From NCBI GenBank assembly GCA_049601975.1, contig JBMYRC010000013.1:1-47402 (forward strand): DNA of 47,402 nt, in the 5' to 3' direction. Positions 25,138-35,179 of the stretch are shown in pieces. Every line of letters begins with the position of its first letter. Positions within the stretch are counted from its first letter, which is position 1. This stretch comes from UBA6544 sp049601975 (GTDB lineage Bacteria > Pseudomonadota > Alphaproteobacteria > UBA8366). The position numbers and the translations under genes were made by a program. A model generated the notes under the pieces. It was not told the origin of the DNA and made no database searches. It worked only from the letters and a program-made list of their open reading frames with translations.

Positions 25138-26370
25138 CTATCCCTGCTCTTTTTTTGCTAACTCGCTATATGGGATACCCTTATCGACACGGATGTCTTG
25201 CGGCAATCCCAGAACCCGCTCGGCAATAATATTGCGCAGAATCTCGTCCGTCCCGCCCGCGATGCGCCCGCTTGGAGCGTCGAGCAATGCGTCTTGGAAC
25301 ATGCCCCGCATTGGCGCGTAGTCAGGATCGGAGACCATTCCCGCGGCGTCCATCAAGTCCATTCCGAAAGACGCAATGTCCTGGCGCATTTTTCCCGTTA
25401 GCGCTTTCCCGATGGAGTTCTCCGGGCCCGGATCTTCACCACGCGAGAGCGCGGTTAGGCTGCGGAAGCGGGTTAGCGTCACGCCACGTCCGTTGATGTA
25501 CCAGTCGGCGAGTTTGTCGCGGACGCCGCCGTCTTCGATGGCGGGTCCGTCTTCCAGTTCGATCTCTTTTGCCAACTCAAGCGCTTCTTCGAATCCCGGT
25601 GCCGGTCGCTCACCGATAGCAAGACGTTCGTTCATCAACGTCGTCAAGGATACCCGCCAACCGTCGCCTACTTCGCCTAGGCGCTGGCTATCCGGCACAC
25701 GGACGTCGGTGAAAAAGACCTCGTTAAAGTTCGATATACCCGAAATCTGATCAATTCGCCGACACTCGATGCCGGGCGACTTCATGTCGATGAAGAAGTA
25801 GGTGAGGCCCTTATGCTTGGCTTGGCTCGGATCGCTTCGAGTTACGATGACGCCGTAATCGCAGAAATGCGCTCCCGACGTCCAAATCTTCTGGCCATTT
25901 AGAATCCAATTGTCGCCGTCACGCTCCGATTTGAGACGCAAATTGGCGAGGTCTGAACCCGCCTGCGGCTCTGAGAATAATTGACACCAAATTTCCTCGC
26001 CGCGAAGGGCCGGCGGGGCATACCGTTGTTTTTGCTCTTCGGTTGCATACGCGAGCATGGTTGGAATGCACATGCCGAGACCGATTTCATAGACACCTCT
26101 GGGGGTCAGGTAACTGGCTTCCTCTTGATCGTAAATCACCCGCTGCATTGCCGTGCCGCCACGTCCGCCATACGCCTCTGGGGTAGTAATACCGGCAAAA
26201 CCGGCGGCAGCTTTCTTGGCCTGCCATTCCTTTGCGACCTCTACCAGGCCATCTCCGCCATAGGGGACTTTGAAGCTTTCGCCGGGTTTCTTAAGTTCCG
26301 CGTTGGCAGACAGAAACGCTTTTACCTCGGCCCGGAACGCGGCTTCTTCATTCGTGTCGTCGAAATCCAT
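25138..26370 (-). CDS. Acyl-CoA dehydrogenase (FadE-type, larger subunit of pair)
   Basis: 410-aa acyl-CoA dehydrogenase, an FAD enzyme introducing a C2-C3 double bond. Landmarks are the FAD/substrate region (QLFSEPQAGSDLANLRLKSE), NGQKIWTSGAHFCDYG, and near the C-terminus GGTDEILRNIIAERVLGLP. It shares a transcript with the dehydrogenase upstream (25 bp gap). In this family such pairs often form a heteromeric dehydrogenase acting on branched or steroid-like acyl-CoAs, which is an inference here. Start ATG at 26370 follows GAGGAGTAACG. Confidence 0.93.
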   Translation of the reverse strand: MDFDDTNEEAAFRAEVKAFLSANAELKKPGESFKVPYGGDGLVEVAKEWQAKKAAAGFAGITTPEAYGGRGGTAMQRVIYDQEEASYLTPRGVYEIGLGMCIPTMLAYATEEQKQRYAPPALRGEEIWCQLFSEPQAGSDLANLRLKSERDGDNWILNGQKIWTSGAHFCDYGVIVTRSDPSQAKHKGLTYFFIDMKSPGIECRRIDQISGISNFNEVFFTDVRVPDSQRLGEVGDGWRVSLTTLMNERLAIGERPAPGFEEALELAKEIELEDGPAIEDGGVRDKLADWYINGRGVTLTRFRSLTALSRGEDPGPENSIGKALTGKMRQDIASFGMDLMDAAGMVSDPDYAPMRGMFQDALLDAPSGRIAGGTDEILRNIIAERVLGLPQDIRVDKGIPYSELAKKEQG

Positions 26371-26395
26371 AATCGTTACTCCTCAGACCGTCCGG

Positions 26396-27505
26396 TTAGG
26401 CTGCGACATTGCGGTTCTCGAGCCTTGAGACCAATTTGTGTTTCCAGCGCCTCTCCCCGCCGAGCGCTAGGTTCAGCAGTTTGGCGCGGCGGTAATAAAG
26501 GTGGCAGTCGAGCTCCCATGTGAAGCCCATGCCGCCGTGGGTTTGAATGTTTTCCGAGGATGCCAGATAGAATGCCCGGCTTGCCGCGACACGTGCCGCC
26601 GCAGCCGCTACCGGCAGGTCCGGTGCATCCGTGGAAAGTGCCCAGGCGCCGTAATAGGTATGACTGCGGGCTAATTCTGTGGCGATAAATACATCGGCTA
26701 GTTTGTGTTTGATCGCCTGGAACGAACCGATGGGCCGACCGAAAGCAAAGCGGTTCTTAGCGTAATCTACCGCCATCTCGAGACATCGTTGAGCGCCGCC
26801 GACTTGCTCGAATGCGAGAAGCACGGCCGCTCGGTCGAGCAAACGCTCGGCCAGTACCCAACCGTCACCGATATTCCCGAGGATGCTGGCCGGTGTGCCG
26901 TTAAACCGCAATTTGCCGTGCGAGCGGCTGGGATCCACCGTGTCCATGGGCTCGCATGTGACATCATCCAATAGGGTAATCGTCAACACTGGCTCACCTG
27001 CCGGAGTGCGCGCGAGCACGATGGCGAAATCGGCCACGTCACCATCCGCGACCGGGTGTTTTTCACCGGTCAGCTTGCCGTCCGCGAAGATGGTTTCGAT
27101 GTTCTTGGGACTAGATTTATTGATCCCTTCCGTGACAGCGAAACAACCGATGACATCGCCCGAAGCGGCCCGTGGGAGGCAATCTGCTTTTTGTTCATCC
27201 GAACCCGCCAGCAGGAGTGCTTCCGTTGCGAGATATACGGACGAGGAAAACGGCGTTGGGGCTAGACTGCGGCCAATTTCTTCCGCCAACACGCATAGAT
27301 CTTCGTGGGTGAGGCCAATGCCGCCGTATTCTTCGGGGATTACCGTTCCCATCCAACCGAGTTCCGCCATACCGCGCCACAAGTCACGGTCGAACAGATC
27401 GTCGCCTTCAAGGATGCTTCTCGCCTTACCTTCGGCGTTTTCAGATAAGAACCGCCGCGCTTGTTCGCGCAATAGATTCTGCTCTTCCGAGAAATCAAAG
27501 TTCAT
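26396..27505 (-). CDS. Acyl-CoA dehydrogenase (smaller member of pair)
   Basis: 369-aa acyl-CoA dehydrogenase; shorter, with the family fold visible at MNFDFSEEQNLLREQARRFL, EEYGGIGLTHEDLCVLAEEIG and HGGMGFTWELDCHLYYRRAK. It is the first gene of the minus-strand pair. Compared with the neighbour it lacks a canonical SEPxAGSD-like stretch, having VTEGINKSS instead; this fits pairs in which one subunit is a modified partner. A heteromeric complex with the neighbour is likely but unproven. Confidence 0.9.
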   Translation of the reverse strand: MNFDFSEEQNLLREQARRFLSENAEGKARSILEGDDLFDRDLWRGMAELGWMGTVIPEEYGGIGLTHEDLCVLAEEIGRSLAPTPFSSSVYLATEALLLAGSDEQKADCLPRAASGDVIGCFAVTEGINKSSPKNIETIFADGKLTGEKHPVADGDVADFAIVLARTPAGEPVLTITLLDDVTCEPMDTVDPSRSHGKLRFNGTPASILGNIGDGWVLAERLLDRAAVLLAFEQVGGAQRCLEMAVDYAKNRFAFGRPIGSFQAIKHKLADVFIATELARSHTYYGAWALSTDAPDLPVAAAAARVAASRAFYLASSENIQTHGGMGFTWELDCHLYYRRAKLLNLALGGERRWKHKLVSRLENRNVAA

Positions 27506-27651
27506 GACGTAGCGGCCTTACTTCTTGATGCAGTGATCAATTCTATCTCTCAGGCCTGAATGCGCCAAGGAAGACCGACGGCTTATGACGTATTAAAAGT
27601 TTAAATTGAAATTTTACATCTAAAAATCACTGAACTTTGGTGCGAATACAG

Positions 27652-29274
27652 TTAACATGCCTTCGCCTTATCCCGCAGCACGAATTTTTGCACTTTCCCG
27701 GTCGATGTCTTCGGTAATTCTCCGAAAATAATGTTCTTCGGCACCTTGAAGCGGGCCATGTTGTCGCGGCAGAAGGCGATAATTTCGTCCGCCGTTGCTT
27801 CCGCGCCATCCTTTAAGACGACGAAGGCGCAGGGCGTCTCACCCCAATGGTTGTCCGGCTTGCCGACAACAGCGGCTTCCAGGATGGCTGGGTGTTTATA
27901 GAGTGTCTCCTCGACCTCGATGGTTGAGATATTCTCGCCGCCGGAAATGATGACGTCCTTCGAGCGATCCTTCAGCGAGATATAGCCGTCGGGATGCCAA
28001 ACACCGAGGTCACCGGTATGGAACCAGCCGTTGGCGAAGGCTTCCGTCGAAGCCGGAGCATTTTTCAAGTATCCCTTCATGACGATATTGCCGCGCATCA
28101 TGACTTCACCCATGGTTTCGGCGTCTTTCGGCACCGGCTGCATGGTGACAGGGTCGGCGATCATCAGATCGTCGAGCACGTGGTAGGGAACCCCTTGGCG
28201 TGCTTTCTTTTGGGCGCGCGCTTCGTCCGGCAGATCGTTCCATTCGTCGTGCCAGGCGCACATGACGGCCGGGCCGTAACTCTCGGTCAGGCCATAGACA
28301 TGCGTGATCTTGAAGCCGTCTTCTTCCATTTTCTGCAGCACAGCGGGGGGCGGCGGTGCGGCGGCGGTCATTACCTGCACCTCGCGCGGTAAAGGGCGGC
28401 GTTCCTCTGGCTTGGCGTTGATCAACATATTGAGGACAACCGGCGCGCCGCAGAAATTGGTGACACCTTCTTCGTCGATGGCGCGAAAGATCTCGGCGGG
28501 CTCGACCCGGCGCAAACAGACGCTAGTCCCTGCCTGGGCCGCGAGCGTCCACGGAAAGCACCAGCCGTTGCAATGGAACATCGGCAGGGTCCACAGATAC
28601 TTCGGATGCATGCCCATGTTCCAGGCGAGAACATTGCCGAGCGCCAGTAGATACGCACCCCTGTGATGATAGACGACACCTTTCGGATTACCGGTCGTGC
28701 CGGACGTGTAATTGAGCGAAATGGCATCCCATTCGTCGTCCGGCAGTTTCCAGTCGTATTCCGAATCGCCGCCGGCGATGAAATCTTCGTATTCGACACT
28801 ACCCAGCCGTTCGCCGCCGGGCCCGCTGGCATCATCGACATCGATGACGATCGGCTTGGCCTTACATAAGGTCAGTGCTTCCTTCATCATCGGTGAAAGT
28901 TCGGTGTCGGTAATCACGGCTTTCGAATCCCCGTGGTCGAGGATGAAGGCGATGGTCGCGGCGTCGAGACGGGTGTTGATCGTGTTGAGGACGGCGCCCG
29001 CCATCGGCACACCGAAATGCGCATCGTAGATGGCCGGAACATTGGTCGCGAGAACCGCCACCGTATCGTTCTTCCCGATGCCCTTTGACGCTATTGCACT
29101 GCCGAGCTTTCGAGCGCGGTCGTAGACTTCGCTATAGGTATGGCTGATATTGCCGTGTACCACGGCTTGGTGGTTCGGGTAGACGGTGGCACTACGGCGC
29201 AGGAAGGTCAGCGGGCTCAATGGCACGTAATTGGCCGCATTCTTACTTAAATCTTGTTCGTACTTGTCGGCCAT
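27652..29274 (-). CDS. AMP-forming acyl-CoA ligase (DmdB-like medium/short-chain)
   Basis: 540-aa acyl-CoA ligase from the ATG at 29274 (CGGGAGGC site); the longer frame to 29322 has no site. ATP motif YTSGTTGNPKGV, adenine motif YGLTESYGPA, hinge DRSKDVIISGGENIS and the C-terminal catalytic Lys in PKTSTGKVQKF are complete. It resembles ligases used for 3-(methylthio)propionate (DmdB) and other short or medium acids, common in marine alphaproteobacteria. The specific substrate is not readable. It probably feeds the adjacent dehydrogenases. It is divergent from propionyl-CoA synthetase, 180 bp apart. Confidence 0.9.
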   Translation of the reverse strand: MADKYEQDLSKNAANYVPLSPLTFLRRSATVYPNHQAVVHGNISHTYSEVYDRARKLGSAIASKGIGKNDTVAVLATNVPAIYDAHFGVPMAGAVLNTINTRLDAATIAFILDHGDSKAVITDTELSPMMKEALTLCKAKPIVIDVDDASGPGGERLGSVEYEDFIAGGDSEYDWKLPDDEWDAISLNYTSGTTGNPKGVVYHHRGAYLLALGNVLAWNMGMHPKYLWTLPMFHCNGWCFPWTLAAQAGTSVCLRRVEPAEIFRAIDEEGVTNFCGAPVVLNMLINAKPEERRPLPREVQVMTAAAPPPPAVLQKMEEDGFKITHVYGLTESYGPAVMCAWHDEWNDLPDEARAQKKARQGVPYHVLDDLMIADPVTMQPVPKDAETMGEVMMRGNIVMKGYLKNAPASTEAFANGWFHTGDLGVWHPDGYISLKDRSKDVIISGGENISTIEVEETLYKHPAILEAAVVGKPDNHWGETPCAFVVLKDGAEATADEIIAFCRDNMARFKVPKNIIFGELPKTSTGKVQKFVLRDKAKAC

Positions 29275-29363
29275 GTCCCGCCTCCCGATATTCGAGCGAA
29301 TTTGTAGGCGAGCGTAGCCCAAGGCTCAATACCGTGTTGCCGAATACTGTGACACCTTGGTGA

Positions 29364-29391
29364 TTGCTCCGGCCCTGCGACCTCCTATAAT
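29364..29391 (+). promoter_or_regulatory. Putative sigma70 promoter of prpE
   Basis: TTGCTC (29364-29369) and TATAAT (29386-29391) with 16 bp between them, 63 bp upstream of the prpE start codon. The -10 is consensus, the -35 keeps TTG. It sits between divergent genes; nothing comparable was seen for the minus-strand ligase. Confidence 0.5.
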
Positions 29392-29453
29392 TGGCTCAAT
29401 AATAAGAACCGATGTGACGATTGTCTGCGTCGCCGAAATTTAGGGAGGACGCC

Positions 29454-31352
29454 ATGGGCCGTTTCGATGAAGTCTACAACCGTTCGCTTTCGGATCCGGA
29501 AGGGTTTTGGACGGAAGCCGCCGAAGCCATTCATTGGGAGAAGAAGTGGGATCAGTTGCTGGACACCAGCAATCCACCCTTCTATCGCTGGTTTGTGGGA
29601 GCGGAGTGTAACACCTGTTTCAACGCCGTCGACCGGCATGTGGAGGAGGGGCGTGCCGACCAGTTGGCGCTGATTTACGACAGTCCGATCACCGGTAAGA
29701 AGCAGACTTACACCTATACGGAACTGCGCGACGCGGTCGCGAAGTGCGCGGGCGTCTTGAAGAAGCACGGTGTCGAGAAGGGCGACCGGGTCATCATCTA
29801 CATGCCGATGGTGTCGGAAGCGGCGATTTCCATGCTCGCATGCGCGCGTTTGGGCGCGATCCATTCGGTCGTCTTTGGTGGATTTGCCGCCAACGAGTTG
29901 GCGACACGGATCGATGATTGCGCGCCGAAGGTAATTCTCTCTTCGTCCTGCGGGATCGAGCCGGGGCGAGTCATTGCGTACAAGCCGCTGCTGGACGAAG
30001 CGCAAAGACTGGCCAGCCATAAGGTCGCCGCCTGCGTGATTTTGCAGCGTGAAGAACAGACCTGCGATCTGGCGGATGGCCATGATTTCGATTGGGCGAA
30101 TGAGATGGCGTCGGCAGAACCGGCCGACTGCGTCACCGTCGCGGCAACGGACCCGCTTTATATTCTCTATACATCTGGTACGACGGGACAGCCGAAGGGC
30201 GTAGTGCGTGATAATGGCGGCCATATGGTGGCGCTCAAATGGAGTATGAAGAATATCTACAATGTGGAGCCCGATGATGTGTATTGGGCGGCCTCGGATG
30301 TTGGTTGGGTGGTCGGCCACTCTTACATCGTCTATGCGCCACTGCTGAACGGCAACACGACGGTGCTGTTCGAGGGCAAACCCGTGGGCACACCCGACGC
30401 GGGACAGTTCTGGCGGGTAATCGCAGAGCATGGTGTCTCGGTATTGTTCACCGCACCGACCGCCTTCCGCGCGATCAAGAAGGAGGACCCGAAGGCCGAA
30501 TTGCTCGGTCAATACGATATGTCAAAGTTCCACACCTTATTCCTGGCGGGGGAGCGCACAGACCCGGACACGCTGCATTGGGCGGAAGATAATCTGAAAG
30601 TCCCAGTCATCGATCACTGGTGGCAGACGGAAACGGGTTGGCCTATCGGGTCAAATTGCATGGGGATTGAACAATTACCGATCAAGCCGGGCTCGCCGAC
30701 GCGTGCGGTGCCAGGCTATGACGTGCGGACACTCGATCCGGAAACGGGCGAAGAAATACCGCGCGGCGAATTGGGGGCGATCTGCATCAAGCTACCGATG
30801 CCGCCGTCCTGCTTCCCCACCCTATGGAACGCGCCGGAGCGGTACAAGGAAGCCTATATGGAGGAGTTCCCGGGCTACTATCAGAGCGGGGATGCCGGGT
30901 ATATCGACGAGGACGGCTATATCTTCGTCATGACCCGCACCGACGACATCATCAATGTCGCCGGACACCGGCTCTCTACCGGCGCCATGGAGGAAATTTT
31001 GGCGGACCATCCGGATGTCGCCGAATGTGCTGTCATTGGTGTGGCGGATCAGCTCAAAGGGCAAGTACCGCTCGGCTTCCTCGTTCTCTCCGCTGAAGTG
31101 GAGCGGGAGTATGACGAGATTGTCGGCGAAGTCGTGAAAATGGTGCGCCAGCGCATCGGGCCCGTCGCCGCCTTCAAGACCGCCACCGTAGTCGGCAGGT
31201 TACCAAAGACCCGCTCCGGCAAAATCCTGCGCGGCACCATGCAAAAGATTGCCAATAGCGAGGAATACAGGATGCCGGCGACAATCGACGATCCAACCAT
31301 ATTGGACGAGATCGAGACGGCATTGAAGGGCATCGGTTATGCCGGAAAGTAA
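29454..31352 (+). CDS. prpE: Propionyl-CoA synthetase
   Basis: 632-aa AMP-forming synthetase of the acetyl-/propionyl-CoA group that converts propionate, ATP and CoA to propionyl-CoA. The start ATG at 29454 has an AGGGAGG site; an in-frame start at 29421 lacks one. Motifs are YTSGTTGQPKGV, the WWQTETGWPIGSN region, and PKTRSGKILRGTM with the catalytic Lys that is often acetylation-regulated. The full-length comparison with remembered PrpE sequences (GRFDEVYNRSLSDPEGFW) favours PrpE over acetyl-CoA synthetase. Propionyl-CoA made here could come from the acyl-CoA catabolic block next to it. Confidence 0.93.
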   Translation: MGRFDEVYNRSLSDPEGFWTEAAEAIHWEKKWDQLLDTSNPPFYRWFVGAECNTCFNAVDRHVEEGRADQLALIYDSPITGKKQTYTYTELRDAVAKCAGVLKKHGVEKGDRVIIYMPMVSEAAISMLACARLGAIHSVVFGGFAANELATRIDDCAPKVILSSSCGIEPGRVIAYKPLLDEAQRLASHKVAACVILQREEQTCDLADGHDFDWANEMASAEPADCVTVAATDPLYILYTSGTTGQPKGVVRDNGGHMVALKWSMKNIYNVEPDDVYWAASDVGWVVGHSYIVYAPLLNGNTTVLFEGKPVGTPDAGQFWRVIAEHGVSVLFTAPTAFRAIKKEDPKAELLGQYDMSKFHTLFLAGERTDPDTLHWAEDNLKVPVIDHWWQTETGWPIGSNCMGIEQLPIKPGSPTRAVPGYDVRTLDPETGEEIPRGELGAICIKLPMPPSCFPTLWNAPERYKEAYMEEFPGYYQSGDAGYIDEDGYIFVMTRTDDIINVAGHRLSTGAMEEILADHPDVAECAVIGVADQLKGQVPLGFLVLSAEVEREYDEIVGEVVKMVRQRIGPVAAFKTATVVGRLPKTRSGKILRGTMQKIANSEEYRMPATIDDPTILDEIETALKGIGYAGK

Positions 31353-31500
31353 CCGGCGGTCTTCGATTCCGGTCTCGCGATTGTCTCGTTGAGGCGTTTC
31401 CGTATTGGCTACTGCCAAAACATTCGTAGATGCTAAATCAGGAGTGTTCGCTCGTGTGCTAATTTGGCAGAGAGGCGTGCGCGAAAATGGTTAAGATTCG

Positions 31501-31528
31501 TTGAGCATCTCTGCGAATGACATACAAT
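31501..31528 (+). promoter_or_regulatory. Putative sigma70 promoter of the TAXI pseudogene
   Basis: TTGAGC (31501-31506) and TACAAT (31523-31528), 16 bp apart, 31 bp before the ATG. The promoter and the ribosome site (GCAGGGAAT) seem intact although the coding sequence is broken, which suggests recent inactivation. Confidence 0.4.
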
Positions 31529-31559
31529 CCAGAAACAGAAATCCGCACAGGCAGGGAAT

Positions 31560-32563
31560 ATGATCGGTCGATCGCTCGGCATACCAGCGTTTTTAGTGGT
31601 GTTCGTGCTGGCGGCATCAGCTCAAGCGCAAAGCGTCAAGCAATTCAAGATCAGCACCGGCCATATCGGCTGGACCTATTATCCGATCTGATAAATAGTT
31701 GCTCGCACTATCACCGCACCGCCCGGCGAAAGGCGGTGTGGGGAAAACTCCCCGTGCGGTGTTACCGGTTTGACGGCATCGGCTTTAACCTCTCTCGGAT
31801 CGGTGGAGAATGTAGAGGGGGTGTCGGCGGGTTGGCTCGATGCGGAATTCGTACAATCCGATGCGGCCTACCGGGCGCATACCGGGAAAGGGCTGTTCAA
31901 AGATCGCAAGGCACATCCAAATATCCGGGCGGTGGCGAGTCTCTATCCGGAAAGTATGCATTTCATTGTCGGCTGGGCGTCTCAGATCAAGACGTTGGCT
32001 GGCTTGAAGAAACGCGTCGTCGCCCTCGGAGATGCCGAGTCTGGTACACTGGTTGGTGCGCGCCTGCTGTTGGCCGCGGCGGGTATTGATGAGCGCCGCG
32101 ATATCAAGCCGCGCTATCTAGCGCCGGGAGAAGCGGCGCCGAAACTGTTTCTGGGTGAGGTTGATGCGTTTTGACGGTCGCCGGATATGCGGAGGTGAAT
32201 GTCAGTCGAGTGGTTGCGAGCGGCGACGCCCGACTTCTCCCCATATCTTCACAGGTCATCGAAAAGTTGCTGACAGCGCATAAATTCCTTAGTCGGGGCA
32301 CTATTCCGGCTCAGGTTTATGGGAACAGCGCAGATTTTCCAACCATTGCCGTGAATGCCTTAATGATCGTGTCGGCGATGGCGGATGAGGAATTCATCTA
32401 CGGTCTGACAAAGGCATTGTGGCGAAAGGGTGCTGGTAAGCTCCTTCAGCAGGGACATCCTAAGGGAAAGCTAGTGGCGGTGGAGAGCGCTCTCGACGGG
32501 ATCGGTATTCCTCTCCATTCAGGGGCAAAACGCTACTATCGAAAAATCGGAAAGCTTAAATAA
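31560..32563 (+). pseudogene. TAXI-family TRAP solute-binding protein, disrupted
   Basis: Remains of a TAXI-type periplasmic solute-binding protein. From the ATG at 31560 it reads a signal peptide (MIGRSLGIPAFLVVFVLA), then ISTGHIGWTYYPI, then two adjacent stops (TGA TAA, 31689-31694). The same frame then continues without gap through TITAPPGERRCGENSPCG, WLDAEFVQSDAAY and ASLYPESMHFIV to GEVDAF, where it hits TGA. A +1 shift at the T-run near 32171 restores family sequence (LTVAGYAEVNVS) to the proper end (GIPLHSGAKRYYRKIG). Two stops plus one frameshift make loss of function likely; the shift alone could be a homopolymer error. No TRAP membrane gene is nearby. Confidence 0.85.
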
Positions 32564-32603
32564 ATTGCGCGGCATGTCGCGGATTGGGCAAATAGCGGCC
32601 GTT

Positions 32604-34406
32604 TTAAAGATTTAGCGGGCTATTGAGTTTTACCGCTCTCGGCGCTTGTCGGTTGAGCGCTGTCGAAACTTCGAGACTGTCGATGTCGTCGACAAATTCG
32701 CCTTGATAAGACCGACCATTCGCCTCGATAATGGCCCCGGAAAATATCAGACGGCCGTCCTGGAAGGAAAGCCGAATAAAGGGCGTCCCCTGGCTCAACA
32801 CGTTTTTCATCGCGGCGGCGTATTGTTGCGGCACATTTTCTTTCAATAGTAAATTCCGCTTGATCCCACCGGCCAACGCGCTGTTGGAGCCGATCACCAC
32901 GATGGTCCGGCCATCCGTCGCATCATGACGCACGTCTTTCACGACCGGTGTTCCGAAGACTGAATAAAAAGTATATTCAACGATCTGATTGCGCCGCCAA
33001 ACTGGGAAGGTCGATTGTTTTTCCCTGTATTCCCGAACCTGCGTCTTGTACCGGCCGTTTTCGGCAGTGATGCGGCGGCGGTAGGCGGAATCGCGCTCTT
33101 CCTCTCCGCGCGGCGCAATGACCGGAGGCGTCGGCGGCGGGCCGATGTATTGCGAGATGATGTGATTAAGAATTTGTGCAAGGCGGGCCCGGAAGTAACT
33201 CGCCGTTCTCTCCAAGTCGGAATACTTGCCGAAGTCGACCAGTCGCGCCGTCTTGTCGAACGATCCGATGTGGGCTAGTCGGCCATCCAGAGAGAACGCC
33301 ATTGAGCGAACTCCGTCCCCCAGCTTTAGCGTCGCCATTTTGCGTCCTGTCTCGGCGACCCAGAGGACGGCGGTTTTATCCTGCGATCCGGTTAGCACGA
33401 AGCGACCGTCTGGTGTGAAACGGGCGTAGGAGACGATACCTCCGTGCGAGAATGTCTGCGTCAGTTTCTTGTCTTCGACGCGCCAAACCTTCGCGGTATT
33501 ATCTCCGCCTGCAGTCACCGCGAGTTTGGCGTCTGGCGCGAAATGTACGTCGTAGACGGCGCCTTCGTGTGTCTAGCGGTGCACTTCGTCACCGGTCTCA
33601 ATATCGAAAAGCCGGGCCGTGCCGTCCTGCGCACCGCTTAACCCGTAACGGCCATAGGGGGAGACATCCACAGCGCCGACTTCACCTTAGTGTCGCCATT
33701 CGTGGATTGCCTGCCCGGTGCGTAGATCCCAGAGCCGGGCGAACTTATCCACCGAGCCAGTGATCAGCTTCACGCCATCGGGTGTGAAATCAAGCGGAAG
33801 GACCGTGCCGGTTTGCGACATCTCGACAATTTTCTCTTCGGTCTCCCGGTCTTAAAGCTTCGCCGTGCGATCAGCGGCGCTGGTCGCGACATAGCGTCCT
33901 CCGCCCGGCGAAAAATCGAGATCCTCGACATCCTTCCAGTGGCCCCATTCGCGTAACATTTTACCGGTCTTGAGGTCCCATTCACGGTTAGTGCCGTCGC
34001 CGGCTCCGGTGAAAGAGGTTTTACCGTCCGGCGCCACGGCAGCGATGATCACGTAGGATGGCCGTTTCGGTAGAAAGGTATGAAGGAGCTTGCCCGTCAC
34101 GATATCGTAGGCGCGGCTCTCTTTCCATGAGCCGGTCACTGCTATTCGAGCATCCGGCGAAAAATTTACCGAGGAAACCGATCCTAGATGATCCCAAATA
34201 TGTTCCTTGGCCGGAACCGGCAACTTTACGGAATAGCGGGCGGAGGCGGTTTCCGGCCAGGTGATTTCCTTCAGCGCGATCAGCCGGTTGCGTTCCCCAT
34301 AGGGGTTGCTCTGTTGAGCGATTGCCGCAGAGGTGACCACGCTGGCCGCAAGTATGAGAACGGTACGACGGATATTCCGTTTCAGCCGTACCTTTCTCTT
34401 GATCAT
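32604..34406 (-). pseudogene. WD40-repeat exported protein with three in-frame stops
   Basis: One continuous 601-codon frame of a WD40 protein with an N-terminal signal peptide (RRTVLILAASVVTSAAIAQQ) and WD repeats (GSVSSVNFSPDARIAVTGSW and similar), ending in a non-WD region of about 230 residues. It is interrupted by three stops in the same frame: TAA at 33852-33854 (after TAKL), TAA at 33687-33689 (after EWRH), and TAG at 33573-33575 (after EVHR). The WD pattern predicts Trp at the first (LWD) and plausibly Gln or Trp at the others. No frameshift is needed, so the frame is preserved across all breaks. Two apparent pieces remain open: 33852-34406 and 32604-33518. Confidence 0.85.
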
Positions 34407-34457
34407 TGTGCCCCGGTTTAGCGGTATTCAATCGAAATGCCGAGACGCGAGCCTAGT

Positions 34458-35054
34458 TCAGGAGTCTCCGAACGGATTGGCCATTGACGAAACGGGCCCT
34501 TCTGGAATTGCTTCGATGATCCTAGGTTGTCGTCCGGCCTTTAGGCCTTTCTCAATAGCCTGGGCCAAGTCGTCATGACTGCAGAGCCCGAGTTCGACAG
34601 GACTGCGGGGACGTAAGTTCGGCATATTCCGATGCGTACGGTCGCGTACGGCATTGATCGTTGGCTTGGTCGTCCCGATGAGACGGCCGACCTGGGCGTC
34701 GGAAAGTTCCGGGTGATGGCGCAAAATCCAGGCGATTGCGTCCGGTTTTTCCTGGCGGCGGGACAGCGGTGTGTAGCGCGGACCTTTGGGTCGCGCCTCC
34801 GGTTGCGGGATGTCGGATTTTGCCATCTCCAACCGCGCGGCGCCATCGCCCTCACAGCGTGTGATTTCTTCGCGTGTCAACTGACCGTTGATGATCGGGT
34901 CGATCCCTTGCATGCCGATCGCGACTTCTTCGTCCGCGATTGCCTGCACTTCCAATTCATGGAGATTGCAAAAGGCTGCAATTTGCAGAAATGAAAGGCC
35001 CGTGTTTTCGACCAACCAAACGGCCGTTGCCTGCGGCATTAGCGGTCTTGCCAT
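34458..35054 (-). CDS. trcR: TrcR-type (DUF1013) cell-cycle transcriptional regulator
   Basis: 198-aa DUF1013 protein of the TrcR type, described in Caulobacter as a cell-cycle transcriptional regulator. Start ATG at 35054 follows GAGGATT and gives MARPLMPQATAVWLVENTGL, the family N-terminus. A central helix-turn-helix-like region is visible at LSDAQVGRLIGTTKPTINAV. The upstream extension to 35129 lacks a ribosome site. The 125-bp gap before it is A/T-richer and should contain its promoter. Confidence 0.9.
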   Translation of the reverse strand: MARPLMPQATAVWLVENTGLSFLQIAAFCNLHELEVQAIADEEVAIGMQGIDPIINGQLTREEITRCEGDGAARLEMAKSDIPQPEARPKGPRYTPLSRRQEKPDAIAWILRHHPELSDAQVGRLIGTTKPTINAVRDRTHRNMPNLRPRSPVELGLCSHDDLAQAIEKGLKAGRQPRIIEAIPEGPVSSMANPFGDS

Positions 35055-35179
35055 GATAATCCTCGATTCTTTACGATTTTTCCGCTCCCGAGCGTCGGCG
35101 ACGGAACGTTTTTGAATATTTATTCCCAATTAACGCATTTATACCGCACGTTGTCGGTGGCGCAATGGCCCCTGTCAGA

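Noticed and set aside
29385..30512. 375-codon open frame antisense to prpE
   Set aside because: Shadow of the GC-rich prpE frame; no ribosome site, Arg/His-rich composition, no recognisable family.
31517..32089. 190-codon alternative frame across the TAXI pseudogene
   Set aside because: Composition is not protein-like; the family sequence is in frame with ATG 31560.
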